64,000 nt of DNA from Cristatella mucedo (taxonomy: Eukaryota > Bryozoa > Phylactolaemata > Cristatellidae), in the NCBI GenBank assembly GCA_009760855.2, contig WPIO01000144.1:351501-415500 (forward strand), given 5' to 3'. A program made the translations under genes and the position numbers. Numbering within the stretch: position 1 is the first letter of the stretch; every line of letters starts with the position of its first letter. The notes beneath the pieces were generated by a model. It was not told where the DNA came from, made no database searches, and worked only from the letters and a program-made list of their open reading frames with translations. Shown here piece after piece: positions 47,285-62,958 of this stretch.

Positions 47285-48055
47285 CCTCAATTTTACAAGT
47301 TTCATTCAGAAAACTGCTTCAACAGCTAGCCATCACGTCCGATCCCTATCTAAGATTAGGAGCTGTCTTCAACAGTGGCATGCAAAAAATTTAACTAGCT
47401 CCTTAGTTCTGTCTCGGCTCGATTCTTGTAATTACCTTTAGGCTGGGCTGCCAAAGAAAGCAACTAGGCCACACGAATATGGCTGCAAGGTTAGTCTTTA
47501 AGTCCCAGAGGTTTGACCACGTGTCTCCTTTGCTAAAAGAGCTAGGATGGATACCGGTTGAGCAACGGATACAGAGCAAAGTTCTTACGCTGACCCACAA
47601 GGCTCGCCGCGGCTTGGCTCCTTCGTACCTAGGTGAACTGCTGCACCAGTTTCAGCCTCTTTGCCCCCGCAGGTCTTGTATGGGCAATACATTAGCTGTT
47701 CCATCGCTCCGCTTAAAGACCGTTGGCGACAGAAGCTTTAGCTCTGCAGGTCGAAGACTGTGGAACTCGCTTCCACAATTCTTACGCATAGACAACTACT
47801 CTCTTGCAGCCGACTATGGCACATCCTTTTCAGCGGTCCTGAGCTGCTACTTCCATGCTACTCACTACCTCAACTGCTCTCCTGACTCCAGCGATGCTTC
47901 CCACTTTCTCGTTGTTGCGTTGGACGAAGTCTGTTGGCTACCGAATGCGTACCGAAAGCCGCTCAGGCTGGAAGTGCGCTATACAAAACTCTCCTGCGTA
48001 ACATCCACATAGTCTTTGTGGCTTTGTGAAGTTACAGACGGAGACACATTACGCC
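47285..48055 (+). mobile_element. LINE-B 3' part, 5'-truncated
   Basis: MAARLVFKSQRFDHVSPLLKEL, IQSKVLTLTHKARRGLAPSYL and FSSAGRRLWNSLPQFLRIDN form an intact 3' ORF end, better preserved than in the 18-kb copy. The UTR with TTCCCACTTTCTCGTTGTTG and CAAAACTCTCCTGCGTAACA follows, ending at AGACGGAGACACATTACG. Confidence 0.93.
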
Positions 48056-48908
48056 CCACTCTCCCGCCTGAGCTGCGTGCGCGCTCCCGAGCGGCAGTGG
48101 GCGGCAGTGCTGCTCGGAAGCCACAAGAAGGATCACGGTGGCTGCTGTCGCCGAGCGACGCGCCATCGCCGCGTCGCATTAAATTTGACTCTTTTAGCGA
48201 GATAAGAGGTGAACATCCCTTCCCTCACGGGCTCTCTCCTTAGCAGGCGCCCGCTTTTAGTTGGCGTAACTTGAAACACTAGTAGTAGTGAGCGCCGAGC
48301 TGCTGGCCGTCAATTGCTGCGAGGAGAGGCGGGCGGCGTGAGCAAAGTTTCAACTGCAGCTGCAGAAATCGTGGATGAATTGTGTTTCGGATTCGTTCAC
48401 TTCACGAGCACACCCAGCAGCGACCCGAAGGCGTCGGGGAGGAGATTAGATTGCACGCTATAGGATAAGCTGGTCAGACCGCGAGACTGAAGCGAAGCTA
48501 TCGAATTGTCCCGCTTACCGCGCCGGCCGGCGGCGGCCGCTGATCGGCTTAGCTCGCCGGTGCGGTAACCGTTAGGGAATCGGGCGCGCGGAAGTCGCCG
48601 CGTTCCCATAATTCCATTTTTTCGCCCGCGAGCATCGTTTTCTCGATCTGCTTAGGCGAGGGGCTTTGATGGAAATGGCGGCTCATTGTGACCGACCGAG
48701 TGTACAATGACCTTTGTTGACTGCATGCGATGACCGTCGTCGACGTGAGCGCCGTCGCGCACCTATCTGCCGTCCGTCGGCCAGTCGCAGGCGCACATAG
48801 ACCGGAAGCTATCGGCCCGCGCAGCACGCTCGAAGTGAAATTAGCGTAGCCGACTATAGCAACCTACGGCATTAGTAGCTTAGCAGGCCGAGCGCCGTAC
48901 GTCGCCCC
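48056..48908. other. CpG-rich block, no gene recognised
   Basis: No conserved coding segment was found on either strand. Confidence 0.45.
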
Positions 48909-48909
48909 T

Positions 48910-49042
48910 GGATCGTAGCCCAGGAGATAAGGTATTCGCTCTTCGCTATCCAGCTCGCGGGTTCGAGTCCTCCAGTGGGCGACTCTTTATTGTCCGCTGC
49001 TATCCGACAGCCGTTGAGGCTATTCTGTTACTACAAAAGCTC
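48910..49042 (+). mobile_element. SINE-A, diverged
   Basis: AGCCCAGGAGATAAGGTATT (head), GCGGGTTCGAGTCCTCCAGT (B box), TGGGCGACTCTTTATTGTCC and GACAGCCGTTGAGGCTATTC. The 3' tail sequence itself (CTATGCAAATGAGCCTGTTG) appears further on at about 49171-49192, so a ~120-bp insertion or second copy may be present. Confidence 0.75.
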
Positions 49043-49205
49043 ATCGCCTGTGGACTCGCTTCGCTGAGTCATGGCTGACAACGCTGCGCCATCTTGCTTC
49101 GTGACGGAAGGATGCGTCACCTGGCTGAGTGACGGAGGGAAGGTCGAAGTTTCTCAATTTAGGCTGTCGCTATGCAAATGAGCCTGTTGAATCGGCCAAT
49201 ATTTT

Positions 49206-50682
49206 CATCGCTAGCCGGCGCTTCGGACAATCCAGCAACGACTGGAAGACTGGCGCCACCGCGTAGTTCGTCGGAGCAAGCGTCCGTCGCACTAGCTCCT
49301 CAGCGGCCGAAGCTTCGCGCTTTAACGGTCGCTCCGCTCGCTCGGCCGGCGCGGCAGCTTCCGGCCGCGCCGGACTGGCGCGCGCCCCCACGCCAAGGGG
49401 CCGGAGGCGGACGCTGTTGCGTGCCGCCGGCGCAATCCGTGGCATTACCGAAGCCGCATTAGCGTCTGCTTTGAAAATCGCGCTGCAGCTGCTGCCTGTG
49501 CCGCGCGCTTCGGGGCACCATTTTCAGCGCGCCCCTCGCTCGGCCGACTGCTCTAGCTCTAGCGCCTACGGCGGCCGCTGCCGGCGTGCGATGCGCGTCG
49601 GTGGCGGTTGGATTTCGACAGCTGCTCGCCTTGTGCTGCTGGACCCTACGCGCCGCCGCATAACGCCTACGCTAGCCGACGGAGGTCGCCGTGCCAAAGT
49701 GACATATACTTCCGACATCTAACGATGGCGGCGATGCGAAAGCCGTCAGCGCTCGCTCCTCGAAAACGCACCTGCCGAGACTGACTCAGCCTGACTCGTT
49801 TGCATTGTCGGCTATCGCCCCCGCAAGTGTAGGAATGTTTGCCGCGGAGTGTTTTCTTGCGAATCTTGGGCGCTCCGGAGCTTTCGTAACCCCTAACTCG
49901 GCTAGCGACTTCCGCACGTGATCGGTCCGCAAAAACGCCTGCAGCAATCGGGGTTGTAAATCTGGCGCGCGTAACGTCGGACCTAGTGATCTGCGTCTGT
50001 AAGCTTTCGAGACGCTAGCTGCAACTGGAACGCTATCGTCGAACGCGCCCTCATCGGCCCTATTTGTCTCGGTAGCACGAGCCTGCCTGTCGGTGCCCGC
50101 TGATGCCATTGCTTGAGACGACGATGCCACTCTCGAGCCTTTGTATTAGGCTTCAGCGCTTGCGAGGCGCCTGCTTCAAATCAGGCTGCGACAGGTCTCA
50201 GCGACATTACGCGTAGTTGAAATCCCAAACGTAGCGGCATCAAAATGTAAAGTAAAATGTGTCATGTCGCAAATGCGAGTTGAAGCCACAAAGCTCCGGA
50301 AGTTAGGAGTGAGAGCCACATTTCCGACTAATTCATTTTTACCAAGTAGAGGCCAAAGTTTTGACCAAGTAGAGGTTAAGTTGGGTTATGTGAGATTGCC
50401 GTGTTAAAGTCCGCATTCATTCATGGAAACGACACGTGCGCCATATTATTCGATTTGACAGCTGTACTATGTTTGCTGGCCGCTCCGTTTGCAAGCATGC
50501 GAACGTTTGAGCCTCGCTATCTAAATCATGTATGTGCTCCTCACCCTATCTTTCGTGCAATACAAAGGTTCGCTGCAGCGTTGACCCGATGACCCACGCC
50601 GCTACGTCAGTGGCGCAGACCAGGTTTCAAAAGTGCCTCGCGCTCCGTTTCACGTCGCCCGTTCGTAACCATTCGAAGCTGT
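49206..50682. other. Mostly CpG-rich, no gene recognised
   Basis: CpG-rich to about 50130, AT-richer after that. Open frames have no recognisable motif. Confidence 0.45.
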
Positions 50683-50684
50683 CC

Positions 50685-50760
50685 AGCGTATGCAAAGTGC
50701 ACAGACAGAGACTTGGCTCTCTGTGAGGGCAATGATAATTTCTTTGCATTATTATTTTAA
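50685..50760 (+). mobile_element. Possible diverged LINE-A/SINE-C tail
   Basis: AAAGTGCACAGACAGAGACT then GGCTCTCTGTGAGGGCAATG and an ATTATTATTTTAATTA end parallel the shared tail. Weak. Confidence 0.45.
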
Positions 50761-51620
50761 TTACAGCTAGCTGCCGTCGTTTCAAAGCTGGCGATTTGGC
50801 GAAGCCGCCAAATTGTTGACGGCGCTTTTGCATCAGCAGCTTAAAAGCTCGCCGTCGTGCGCTGCATTCGACCGCTCGCAACGGCCGCCGCCGCCACCGC
50901 CAACGCACGACGACGGTAGAAGTATCAAATTATTAAGCATTATTATATTATTCCAATCATTGCTGGTATTATTACAATTTACTTTAATACTCTCAATAAT
51001 TTTGGAGACTCTTGGCTCGCGACGCCGCGGAGAAGCAGCGGCAGAATTTGAGCTCTCCGAGACCAGGTCGGCGTAGCACCCCAGCGTGCCGCCTCCTCCC
51101 GATGGCTATCCTGCTGCGCCATTCGGTGGCCGCAATTTGAAAGCCCTCGAGGACAAGCGGATGCAGCGGCGGCGGCGGCGCTCGAGTGTTTGGCGGAGCC
51201 ACGCCCACGCTTCTCTCGTTTCGTCGATTGGAGGTGGCAAGCGCTCGCTCGATCGCTCGCTCGCCGAATGTTCGTTCCTCGTCGGCTGCTGCCGACGAGG
51301 AACGAACCGATCGGACGGACGTGAGGACAGCTGCTCGGCGGAGTAAAACTAGCCGGTCGCATAAGCTTAAATTAACTTTCTGCCCCGCCGCAGCAGCACG
51401 AAGGCGCCCCGGCGTGCAGTTCGTCTGGGCCACCGGGCATCGAGCTGCGCAGCGGCCGGCGGCGGCCATTGCGTGAGTGAGCTGAGCGGCGGCCGCCCGC
51501 GGCAAACGCAGCGCCACTCCTTCTTCTCGCGCTCGCTCGCGAGGCCTCGTTGACGCTCGCGATTCGCGAGCGCGACCGCGGGACTGTCGGGAAATGCGCC
51601 AGCAGCCCATGTGCAAGGCT
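50761..51620. other. Mostly CpG-rich, no gene recognised; contains a perfect hairpin
   Basis: The hairpin at 51271-51306 is listed separately. No coding motif was seen. Confidence 0.45.
51271..51306. repeat. Perfect 16-bp hairpin, 4-base loop
   Basis: TTCGTTCCTCGTCGGC, loop TGCT, then GCCGACGAGGAACGAA. No T run follows, so a simple bacterial-type terminator reading is not supported. A perfect stem with so short a loop is also a common template-switch or assembly artefact. Confidence 0.95.
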
Positions 51621-51630
51621 ACGAAATTTG

Positions 51631-52205
51631 GTAAACCTGAAACGCTATTTTCTATAGTTTGGAATCGAAAGCCGCAGTTGCTCGAAGCTCATTATAGAAA
51701 TGGGGGAGGGGCTGCATCGCAGTTCGAACTTGTACGGCGGCCCATACATTTGAAGACAATTCAGTGAAACAATTGCACAAACTTGTGAGGTAAACCCGGA
51801 ACGCTGTTTTCTGTAAATTGGAATCTAAGCAGCAGTTGCACAACGCTTAATAGGAGAATAACAGCTGTATCGCAGTTCCATTTTTTAAGGCTGCTATTCT
51901 GGGCCGGGACACTGGAGGCTATAGCACGAGAACGTGCAAGCGCAATAGCATACACTCTTGTGGATAAACGTGGAGCATTTTGTCTATAACTTTGAAGCGC
52001 AAAGCTTTTATAAAAATGGCAGCTATAATGCAAGTTTGATTGTTTTGGACTTCCATTGTGGCGGGCCGTTGGAGGCCATAGCATGAGAACGCGAAAGCAC
52101 AGTCGCATGTAGTTTGATAGGTAAACTTGGCATACTGTTGATCTCTATAGCTTAAAAAATCGAAATTGTGGAAATGGCAGCTGTAGCACAGTGTATCACA
52201 GTTAT
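51631..52205. repeat. About four degenerate ~160-bp tandem units
   Basis: The marker GTAAACCTGAAACGCTATTT recurs at 51631, 51790 (GTAAACCCGGAACGCTGTTT), 51963 (GATAAACGTGGAGCATTTTG) and 52121 (GTAAACTTGGCATACTGTTG), giving spacings of 159, 173 and 158 bp. Later blocks such as AATGGCAGCTGTA and GGAGGCCATAGCATGAGAAC recur in register. No coding potential was recognised. Confidence 0.85.
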
Positions 52206-52872
52206 TCTTGGGACCGCGTATAGCGACTGTACCGAACTTTGAAGCCGCGACCTGAGAAGCTTCCGTTGGCCAAATGGCAAGTACAGTGGCGGCCACTCCA
52301 AGGCCAAGGCCGCATGTAGTGGCCTCGTAGCGATCGTCTTCCGGTAAGATGAGTGGGCTCACGATAATTCGGTTTACCGAAGCAGCAGCGGCCCCCTGTA
52401 CCTTCCCAGAATACACTGCAGCCTCAACGCCGATCCTCTGCAGCAACCTCTAGAAGGCGGTTACTTTTTCGTAACTAAGGGAAGTGTACTGTCTATACAA
52501 TCTCGTCTCTCCACGTGTAACCAAAGCTGAATGCAGCATCCAGCGCTGTCAGATCCGACAGAGAATTCTGTGGGGGGCCGGAAGACAGAACCTTAGCGGC
52601 CTCCACCGACATTTTTCGCAGTAGCAGCCCCAGCTAGCACAGATTTCGCCTTGCTAAGCCCCAGCCCATCCAAGTGCCGGGTGGCACATGCTGTTGCCAT
52701 TTGAGTGGTCAGCGTCACGATGCACCGTAAAGTACACCTGCACAATAGTGATAAGAGATGACCGGAATGTCCTGGTCACATTCCCCATCCACTAAAGTCA
52801 AAATGGTGATGCAAATACACTAGGCCATGTGCAGATTCGCCTGCTACATTATCACATGTACGTTAAAAAGTA
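52206..52872. other. Unassigned sequence
   Basis: No gene or repeat family recognised. Confidence 0.4.
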
Positions 52873-53037
52873 ATTGCTGATTCAACAGCCTCTTTTGTAT
52901 AGCGACTGAAGAGCCTTTACAGCTATCATCACTGCTTGCAGTGGTAATAAAGGATTGCCCACCGCAGGATTCAAACCCACGACCACGGTACCGAGGTCGT
53001 GAAAGGCAACTGCCTTACCTAGTATTCTATCGCGTTA
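52873..53037 (-). mobile_element. SINE-A
   Basis: The plus strand GCTGATTCAACAGCCTCTTT, GTATAGCGACTGAAGAGCCT, GCAGGATTCAAACCCACGAC and CAACTGCCTTACCTAGTATT is the reversed element. Confidence 0.93.
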
Positions 53038-53317
53038 AGAAAGTAAAATCGTGGCGGCACACGGAAGGAAGCATGCTGTCGTTATATATTCACCGTAAAT
53101 GTGCAGACGGCAGTCTAACTGGAATTCTCTAGCAAAACTATGCGACTTGGCTGATTGAAAGTAGCTTCTCATGATTAACAAATAGTTTTATTTTCTGTCA
53201 GAGCTGCAGCCTTTAAGTGACTAATTGAATGCACTGAACTACATATGACGGAGCTGCACAAACTGTAATGCCGAGCAGTTGACTGTTATTGGGCAACGAA
53301 CAGACCATACGATGTCT
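53038..53317. other. Unassigned short spacer
   Basis: AT-richer sequence between SINEs; nothing recognised. Confidence 0.4.
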
Positions 53318-53511
53318 GGTGAGCCGTGATGGCACACTAGGTAAGGCGGTTGCTTTCACGACCTCAGTCCCGAGGTCGTGTGTTCGATTTCTGCAGTGGG
53401 CGATTCTTTATCGCCTCTGCAAGCGGTGGTGATAGCCGTAAAGGCTCTTCTGTCGCTATACAAAAAGAGGCTGTTTAATCAGCTAGGATTTATTCATTTA
53501 TTTATTTGCCG
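53318..53511 (+). mobile_element. SINE-A, near full length
   Basis: GAGCCGTGATGGCACACTAG, GTAAGGCGGTTGCTTTCACG, B box GTGTGTTCGATTTCTGCAGT, body GCAAGCGGTGGTGATAGCCG, tail GAGGCTGTTTAATCAGCTAG and TTTATTCATTTATTTATTTG. Confidence 0.95.
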
Positions 53512-53645
53512 AGCTGGTTTGGTCCAGCGGTTAAGGTGCTCGCCCCGACCAAGGTCTTGCTGAGGTCGAGCCCCGAGGCATATGTGAAGCGCCTGAATAG
53601 AGATATAAGTTCTCTTGGGGATTTATACAAATGAATTATATAAAT
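53512..53645 (+). mobile_element. SINE-C directly after SINE-A
   Basis: GGTTTGGTCCAGCGGTTAAG, GAGGTCGAGCCCCGAGGCAT, GAAGCGCCTGAATAGAGATA, AAGTTCTCTTGGGGATTTAT. It starts immediately after the TTTA tail of the preceding SINE-A. Confidence 0.9.
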
Positions 53646-54838
53646 TTTTTATTTCCCCAAAAGTAAATTTTAGCCTTGACTCACTTATAAGTGAAGTCAA
53701 TTTCAGTGAAGGAAGTTAGTATATGCAATATGCATTTAGGACTACAACGATTTGAACAGCAGCAACCTACAAACATGTATACATCCTTATACATACATCT
53801 TTATAACTTGGTACTTCTACTGTTGAGTGACAGCTCTAGCTTGAGTAATTAAAACTAGTTAGCTCTAAGCAATTTGCAAGAAGCTGATAAGATCGTAATA
53901 CATCGCGATGACTCTTATACGAACGCCCACACGCACGCACGCACGCACACACACATCATTTGTGCAGGGGCCTTAGATATCCAGGACCTTTATAAGTGCT
54001 GCTGGGCTGGAGTTTTGGTCGGCCAGAAATATCTCTGTTGACAATTTGGTGCTTCTTGACGGCCGAGCCATTTCCTTTTTGTATAACTCGGCAACTAATC
54101 TATCTCGGCGGATGTTTCGGCATTCACCTTTGCATTTACTGCCGATCGGCACGTGCGAGCTTGCACAGCGCCGAAAAACTTCGAGCCACATTATAATCTT
54201 GACAGCTGAAGGGTGAGACATTCTACTTCACGACCTAGATCACGGCTTTGAGTTCTGCTGCAGGAAATTCTGTACTGCTCTCTGCAAGCCGGGCTATGGC
54301 AGCCCTAAGGCGCTCCTGCTGCTATGTGGAAGCTGCTGAATAAGCCGACCTTTAGCATAAGAAACTAGCATCGCGTCAGGATGAACTTGAATTTTCCAAA
54401 CCTGCTCGGCCTCTTGCTATACTGTACGTCCCATCCAGGAAGGCCAACTCAACCACAAAGCTTAGTCATAAACATTAATACCAAAGACGACAAAGTGGAC
54501 ATCATAGAAATGGTGGCTGATACATGCAAAGAAGGGTGCCAAATCGTTGCAGGCTGACACAATTGAGGTCTTCTAAGAATGCTCGTCTATTCTTTTAAGC
54601 ATCTGCTTGACACAAGAAAGGTTAGGCAGTAGCCCAGCCAGAAGCAGCAGCGGCAAGCAAGCCGAGCTTGGCACACAGCAAAGCCAGTTACAAGTACCAG
54701 CCACTACACAAACACCGGTGAGGAGGTGGGCGAATCAACGTGCCCGGCACCACGTGCTAACCATACATGACGCCTTGACGATGATGGCTTGACGATGACG
54801 ACGACCACGCCTTAGACGGGCATTCGTACGGTCGCGGC
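53646..54838. other. 3' flank of enolase with a possible old SINE-A
   Basis: The part nearest 54838 should hold the enolase 3' UTR. At 54213-54345, TTCACGACCTAGATCACGGC, then TCTGCAAGCCGGGCTATGGC and GAAGCTGCTGAATAAGCCGA resemble a diverged plus-strand SINE-A. A short ACGC/CACA tract lies at 53930-53955. Confidence 0.45.
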
Positions 54839-59144
<4,306 letters not shown>

Positions 59145-61069
59145 CTAGAAAAGAGAGTACACAGCACGGTCACGCCTAGCAGGAGGGGATAGGGCAGCAG
59201 CAAGGAAGGAAGGAGTAGAGGAGCAAAAAAAGAAGCCTGCTTCATCGCCTGCTCGGCTGCAACGCGGCAATTCGCGACCGAGCAAGCATGCAGGGGTGAG
59301 GGAGGAGGAGGAGGAGGACTCAGGCTAGTGAGATCGGCATGTGGCTTGCACAGGGCAAGCCATGCGCAGGTGCTCGCACCAGCGCCGCTATTCACGTCAA
59401 AAAGAAAGCACCTGCTTGCCCTTCTCTTCTTCGATTAGAGAGCAGCTGCACGAGCCTGCAGGCGACAAACACGACTGCGCACGTTCTTGCGTGCGAAGAC
59501 ACACCTGACTCATCTCATCATGGCAGTCTTTAATCAGCCCCCCCCCCCCCCCCCCCGCCAATAAGCCAAACATGTAGCTAGCCGTGAGCTTATTCAGTAG
59601 TGGCCCTATCGACCTTGGTGCATGCAAACGTAGGCATAATGAAGAGGGCACAGACAGGAGGGCCAGTCGGCTTGTCATGCTCTTCAGCTCCCCCTAGTAC
59701 GAGTGGCAACCAGGAGAGGTCAAGGTTGGACCCATCCAGGACTTCGACCACGGCAAGCCAGCGCACGCTGTGGATGGATGAATGACTGGGTATAGCTGGT
59801 TCCTCACCCAGACCAACGTGCAACATGCAGCCACCGTCAGAGTCGGCAACGGCAGCTGGAGCCAGTCACGGGCTGAGCCTCTGCATATACAGAAGTTTTT
59901 TCATAAGCAGGCAAAGTCAACAGACACATGAACGCCCAAAAGCTGGTGGCAGAAGGTGGACTCCAAGTGGTCGAGCGAGTGTCAAAAGAGCTAATTCGGA
60001 GCAATAATCAGTAGTTTAGAGGACAGGGAGGAGTACGATCCGGCAATGTATGCCGAGGGAAGCCGTGCAAGCCACAGCTAGCCGAAGGAATACATGTGGA
60101 TCGGCCAGAAGTACTTCCGGGGCTTTCTGCTCCGTCGACTGAATGAAGAGTGCTCATCCAAAGTATGGCAAGTTAAGTGCTGTAAAGTTCGCCGGGTTCC
60201 ACTAATGCGCGTCAATCTACAATTCTTTGCAGCCACCACCACCACCAGGTCCGGCGACAGTGTGCTTCATTCAAATGGCAGCCCAAGACCCGACTGCTGC
60301 TACATATCGTTCTTACTTAAACCCACCAAGGCAGACACTGCCCGGGGGTAGGAAGCAAGCCGTCACGGGAAAAAGCGGCTGTCTAGCACCCAATCAGCCC
60401 ATGAGCCAGACAGCCGTCTTTGACGAAACAGAGAAAATGTCAGCCTGTCACACGTCATTATGATGATCGCATTTGGCTGCTACACAATACCACTATACCA
60501 GGAGCACTGGACCCAAGCAGACTTGCCACTCCTCAGCCAGGGAGGGGAGTTGGCCGGATAGGAGGGAGACATAGGTGGCAGAACAGGGCGAGATCTATTC
60601 AAGGCTTTCAAGAAATGAAGGCTCTACATAAGAGTTGCACATACCCGTGTTTGTGTGTGTGTGCCGCAGCAGGGCTTGCTACGCTGCCCTGCTTGATTAC
60701 CGAAAGGATTCGTCAAAGAAATGTGGCTTCGGGCGGTTCTATCTACCTGTGCGGATGCTTTCAACACTGATCAGCCATCGGAGCACGAACATCTAACTAG
60801 GTAGAGACTGGAGGAGACAACACGACAGATGCTATGCTAGGAGTGGAGATGGAGGTGATGAGGGAGATTAAAAAGGAACATTTGAATTCAAGATGAGGTG
60901 GGTGACTTCAGCATCGTTGACAAGAAAAAACCACAGCACATAATCAGATTATTCAGTTAAAACAAGCTGAATCCAATCACATACTAACTCTGGCTGGCTA
61001 AACTAGCCGCACTATCAAATACACATACACTACTTTTGTCAAGCATGAACATTAAACGGCTGGAGTGGC
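59145..61069. other. Enolase upstream intron or 5' flank, no exon recognised
   Basis: A C19 run lies at 59538-59556 and a GAGGAG run at 59302. I looked for the N-terminal enolase motifs (SRGNPTVEV, PSGASTG, TIAPAL) on the minus strand and did not find them. A 79-codon minus frame near 59590-59826 has no recognisable motif. Confidence 0.5.
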
Positions 61070-61478
61070 TCAGCCAGAGAGCTCGGCAAATTTCTGTAGG
61101 ATAGATCTGGGAGGAACAGGAATGCATATCTTAGGCTCTAATCCGTGGTGGCACAATGCCGTAGCAATGAAGGCTTGGTAGGAATCAAAGCAAAGGTACA
61201 ACTGAGTGTCATTTACATAGAATTGATAACCTAGATTGCACTTGGCGATCACATCGGCAAGAGGGAGAGTATAAATTGCTAAAAGAAGGGACCGAGGACA
61301 GAGCCCCGAGGTACCCCGTACTTCAGTGGTTCCTCGGATGATCTTTGTCCACTAACAGCAATACTCTCCCTCTCTGGAGTCTCCCACTGAGATAGGACCT
61401 CAACAATAGCAGTGCAGTGCCAGTTATGCCCAAGCGAGATGTGAGGACCTCAAGAAGGACTTCGTGATTAATAATTTC
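61070..61478 (-). mobile_element. LINE-A RT fragment, copy 1
   Basis: Reverse translation gives VIAKCNLGYQFYVNDTQLYLCF, with the catalytic Y-A-D-D changed to Y-V-N-D, then decayed GSVLGP and SYLSGR segments. In DNA it reads from AACTGAGTGTCATTTACATA to GACTTCGTGATTAATAAT. Confidence 0.88.
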
Positions 61479-61479
61479 G

Positions 61480-61530
61480 AAAAAGAGGCTGTTGAATCAG
61501 CTGGGATTTTTTAATTTTATTTAAGCTGAT
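61480..61530 (+). mobile_element. SINE-A 3' tail fragment between two LINE-A copies
   Basis: AAAAAGAGGCTGTTGAATCA then GCTGGGATTTTTTAATTTTA. Only the last ~50 bp are present. Confidence 0.7.
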
Positions 61531-61589
61531 GTCGTCGTCAAATGAAAGGTCACTTAGAAATATGACGACTAGATTTCCATGCAGACTCA

Positions 61590-62325
61590 GAAGGATATAT
61601 GCTAGAAGAGCTAATTTTAAGCATTAGCCTTTCCAATTCCTCAATCACACATGGCTTGCCCATAACTAGTAAGTTGGTTTTATCATCACTTAATTAAGAA
61701 GGTTTTCTGCCATACATGAGGGGATGTCATCAAAACATGCAGCGAGGGAGTTGAGAGGATTCGACATGGTCGAGGGCTGGGAGGGATGAAAACAAAGGTA
61801 CAACTGAGTCAGAACATCCTAATTAGTAAACGCCTAGATTGTGCTTGGCAATCACACCGGTAAGAGGAAGAGCATAAACAGTGAAAAGAACAGGACCAAG
61901 CACGGAGTCCGAGGTACCCAATATTTCAGAGGTTCCTTGCATGGTCTTTGTCTATTCACGTCACTACTCCGGAGTCTCCCACTGAGATAGGACCTGAACC
62001 ACTGCAGAGCAGTGCCAGTGATGCCCAGGCGAGATGAGAGGCGCTCAAGAAGGACTTTGCGATCGATAGGATCAAAAGCTGCCGAAAGATCGAGCAAAAC
62101 AAGAAGAGAAACTCTACCCATGTCTGCATTCCTAAGTAGGTCGCTGTACACCCGAGGCAATGCTGACTCTGTGGAGTGATTAGCTGTAAAGCCAGACTGA
62201 AACCTAGAAGCAAGGTTTGAAGTCTCATTATATGAGTTCAGCTGGTCTCCTACGACTCGTTCCAGTGTCTTTGATAGGAATGGTAGAAGAGAGAATGGGC
62301 GGTAGTTGCTCAAGCTCTCTTGATG
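61590..62325 (-). mobile_element. LINE-A RT fragment, copy 2 (downstream part)
   Basis: Reverse translation gives SLSNYRPFSLLPFLSKTLERV, QSGFTANHSTESALPRVYSDL, LLDLSAAFDPIDRKVLLERL, GITGTALQWFRSYLSGRLRS, then a broken GSVLGP block and, near 61680, DDKTNLLVMGKPCVIEELER. The YADD region is disrupted. It continues at 62606-62756 beyond a LINE-B insertion. Confidence 0.92.
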
Positions 62326-62605
62326 TAGTGTAATGTAATGTAATGAATCTCCGTCAGTAACTCCACAAAGTAATAAAGACCATGTGGGTGTTACGCAGGA
62401 GAGTTTTGTATAGCGCACTCACAGCCTAAGCGGCTTTCGGTACGCATTCGGTAGCCAACAGACTTCGTCTCACGCAACAAAGAGAAAGTAGGAAGCATAG
62501 CAGAGTCAGGAGAGCAGTTGAGGTAGTGAGTAGCATAGAAGTAGCAGTTCAGGACCGCTGAAAAAGATGTGCCATAGTCGGCAGTAGGAGAGTAGTTGTC
62601 GTTGC
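62326..62605 (-). mobile_element. LINE-B 3' end inserted into LINE-A
   Basis: TAGTGTAATGTAATGTAATG, AATCTCCGTCAGTAACTCCA, GTGGGTGTTACGCAGGAGAG, GCAACAAAGAGAAAGTAGGA and CATAGTCGGCAGTAGGAGAG form the reversed LINE-B terminus with three GTAAT units. LINE-A codons (SLSNYRP on one side, AVVRPLLKKA on the other) flank it. Confidence 0.92.
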
Positions 62606-62756
62606 GTTGCTTTCTTGAGTAGTGGCCTGACTACAGCTTTTCTGAAAGGTGCTGGGACATGACCTGAGGCTAATAACATATTAATGACGTTAGTTCTGCA
62701 TGGCAGCAGCAGATCAATGCAACGTAGGAGCAGGACAGTGGGTATTGGGTCCAATG
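62606..62756 (-). mobile_element. LINE-A copy 2, upstream part
   Basis: Reverse translation gives MDPIPTVLLLRCIDLLLPC, INMLLASGHVPAPFRKAVVRP and LLKKA, the L2/CR1 segment preceding the polymerase core. It resumes at 62325 after the LINE-B insertion. Confidence 0.88.
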
Positions 62757-62757
62757 G

Positions 62758-62958
62758 ACTTGCATGCTGTCACTAACCAAACTTAAATGGTGACCCTGTG
62801 CAAGTCACCCCTAACCATGTTGTTCTTGTTGTTTATTGAGCATGCTACCACTAACCATTCGATCCCGCTTCCTTTGCAGCAAATGTGAAGTTCCTAGAAA
62901 GAGATTGAGTACTCTGAGGGTGCTATTTTAATGCATTATCATCATTATTATTATTGGC
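62758..62958 (+). mobile_element. LINE-A 3' end, short copy
   Basis: TTGCATGCTGTCACTAACCA, GTTGTTTATTGAGCATGCTA, TCCTTTGCAGCAAATGTGAA, AGAAAGAGATTGAGTACTCT and GAGGGTGCT then ATTATTATT. It is oriented opposite to the adjacent LINE-A copy 2. Confidence 0.9.

Noticed and set aside
51271-51306. Rho-independent terminator
   Set aside because: No T run follows the stem and the context is eukaryotic.
51919-52446. 175-codon minus frame
   Set aside because: Most of it lies over the degenerate 160-bp tandem units; no domain recognised.
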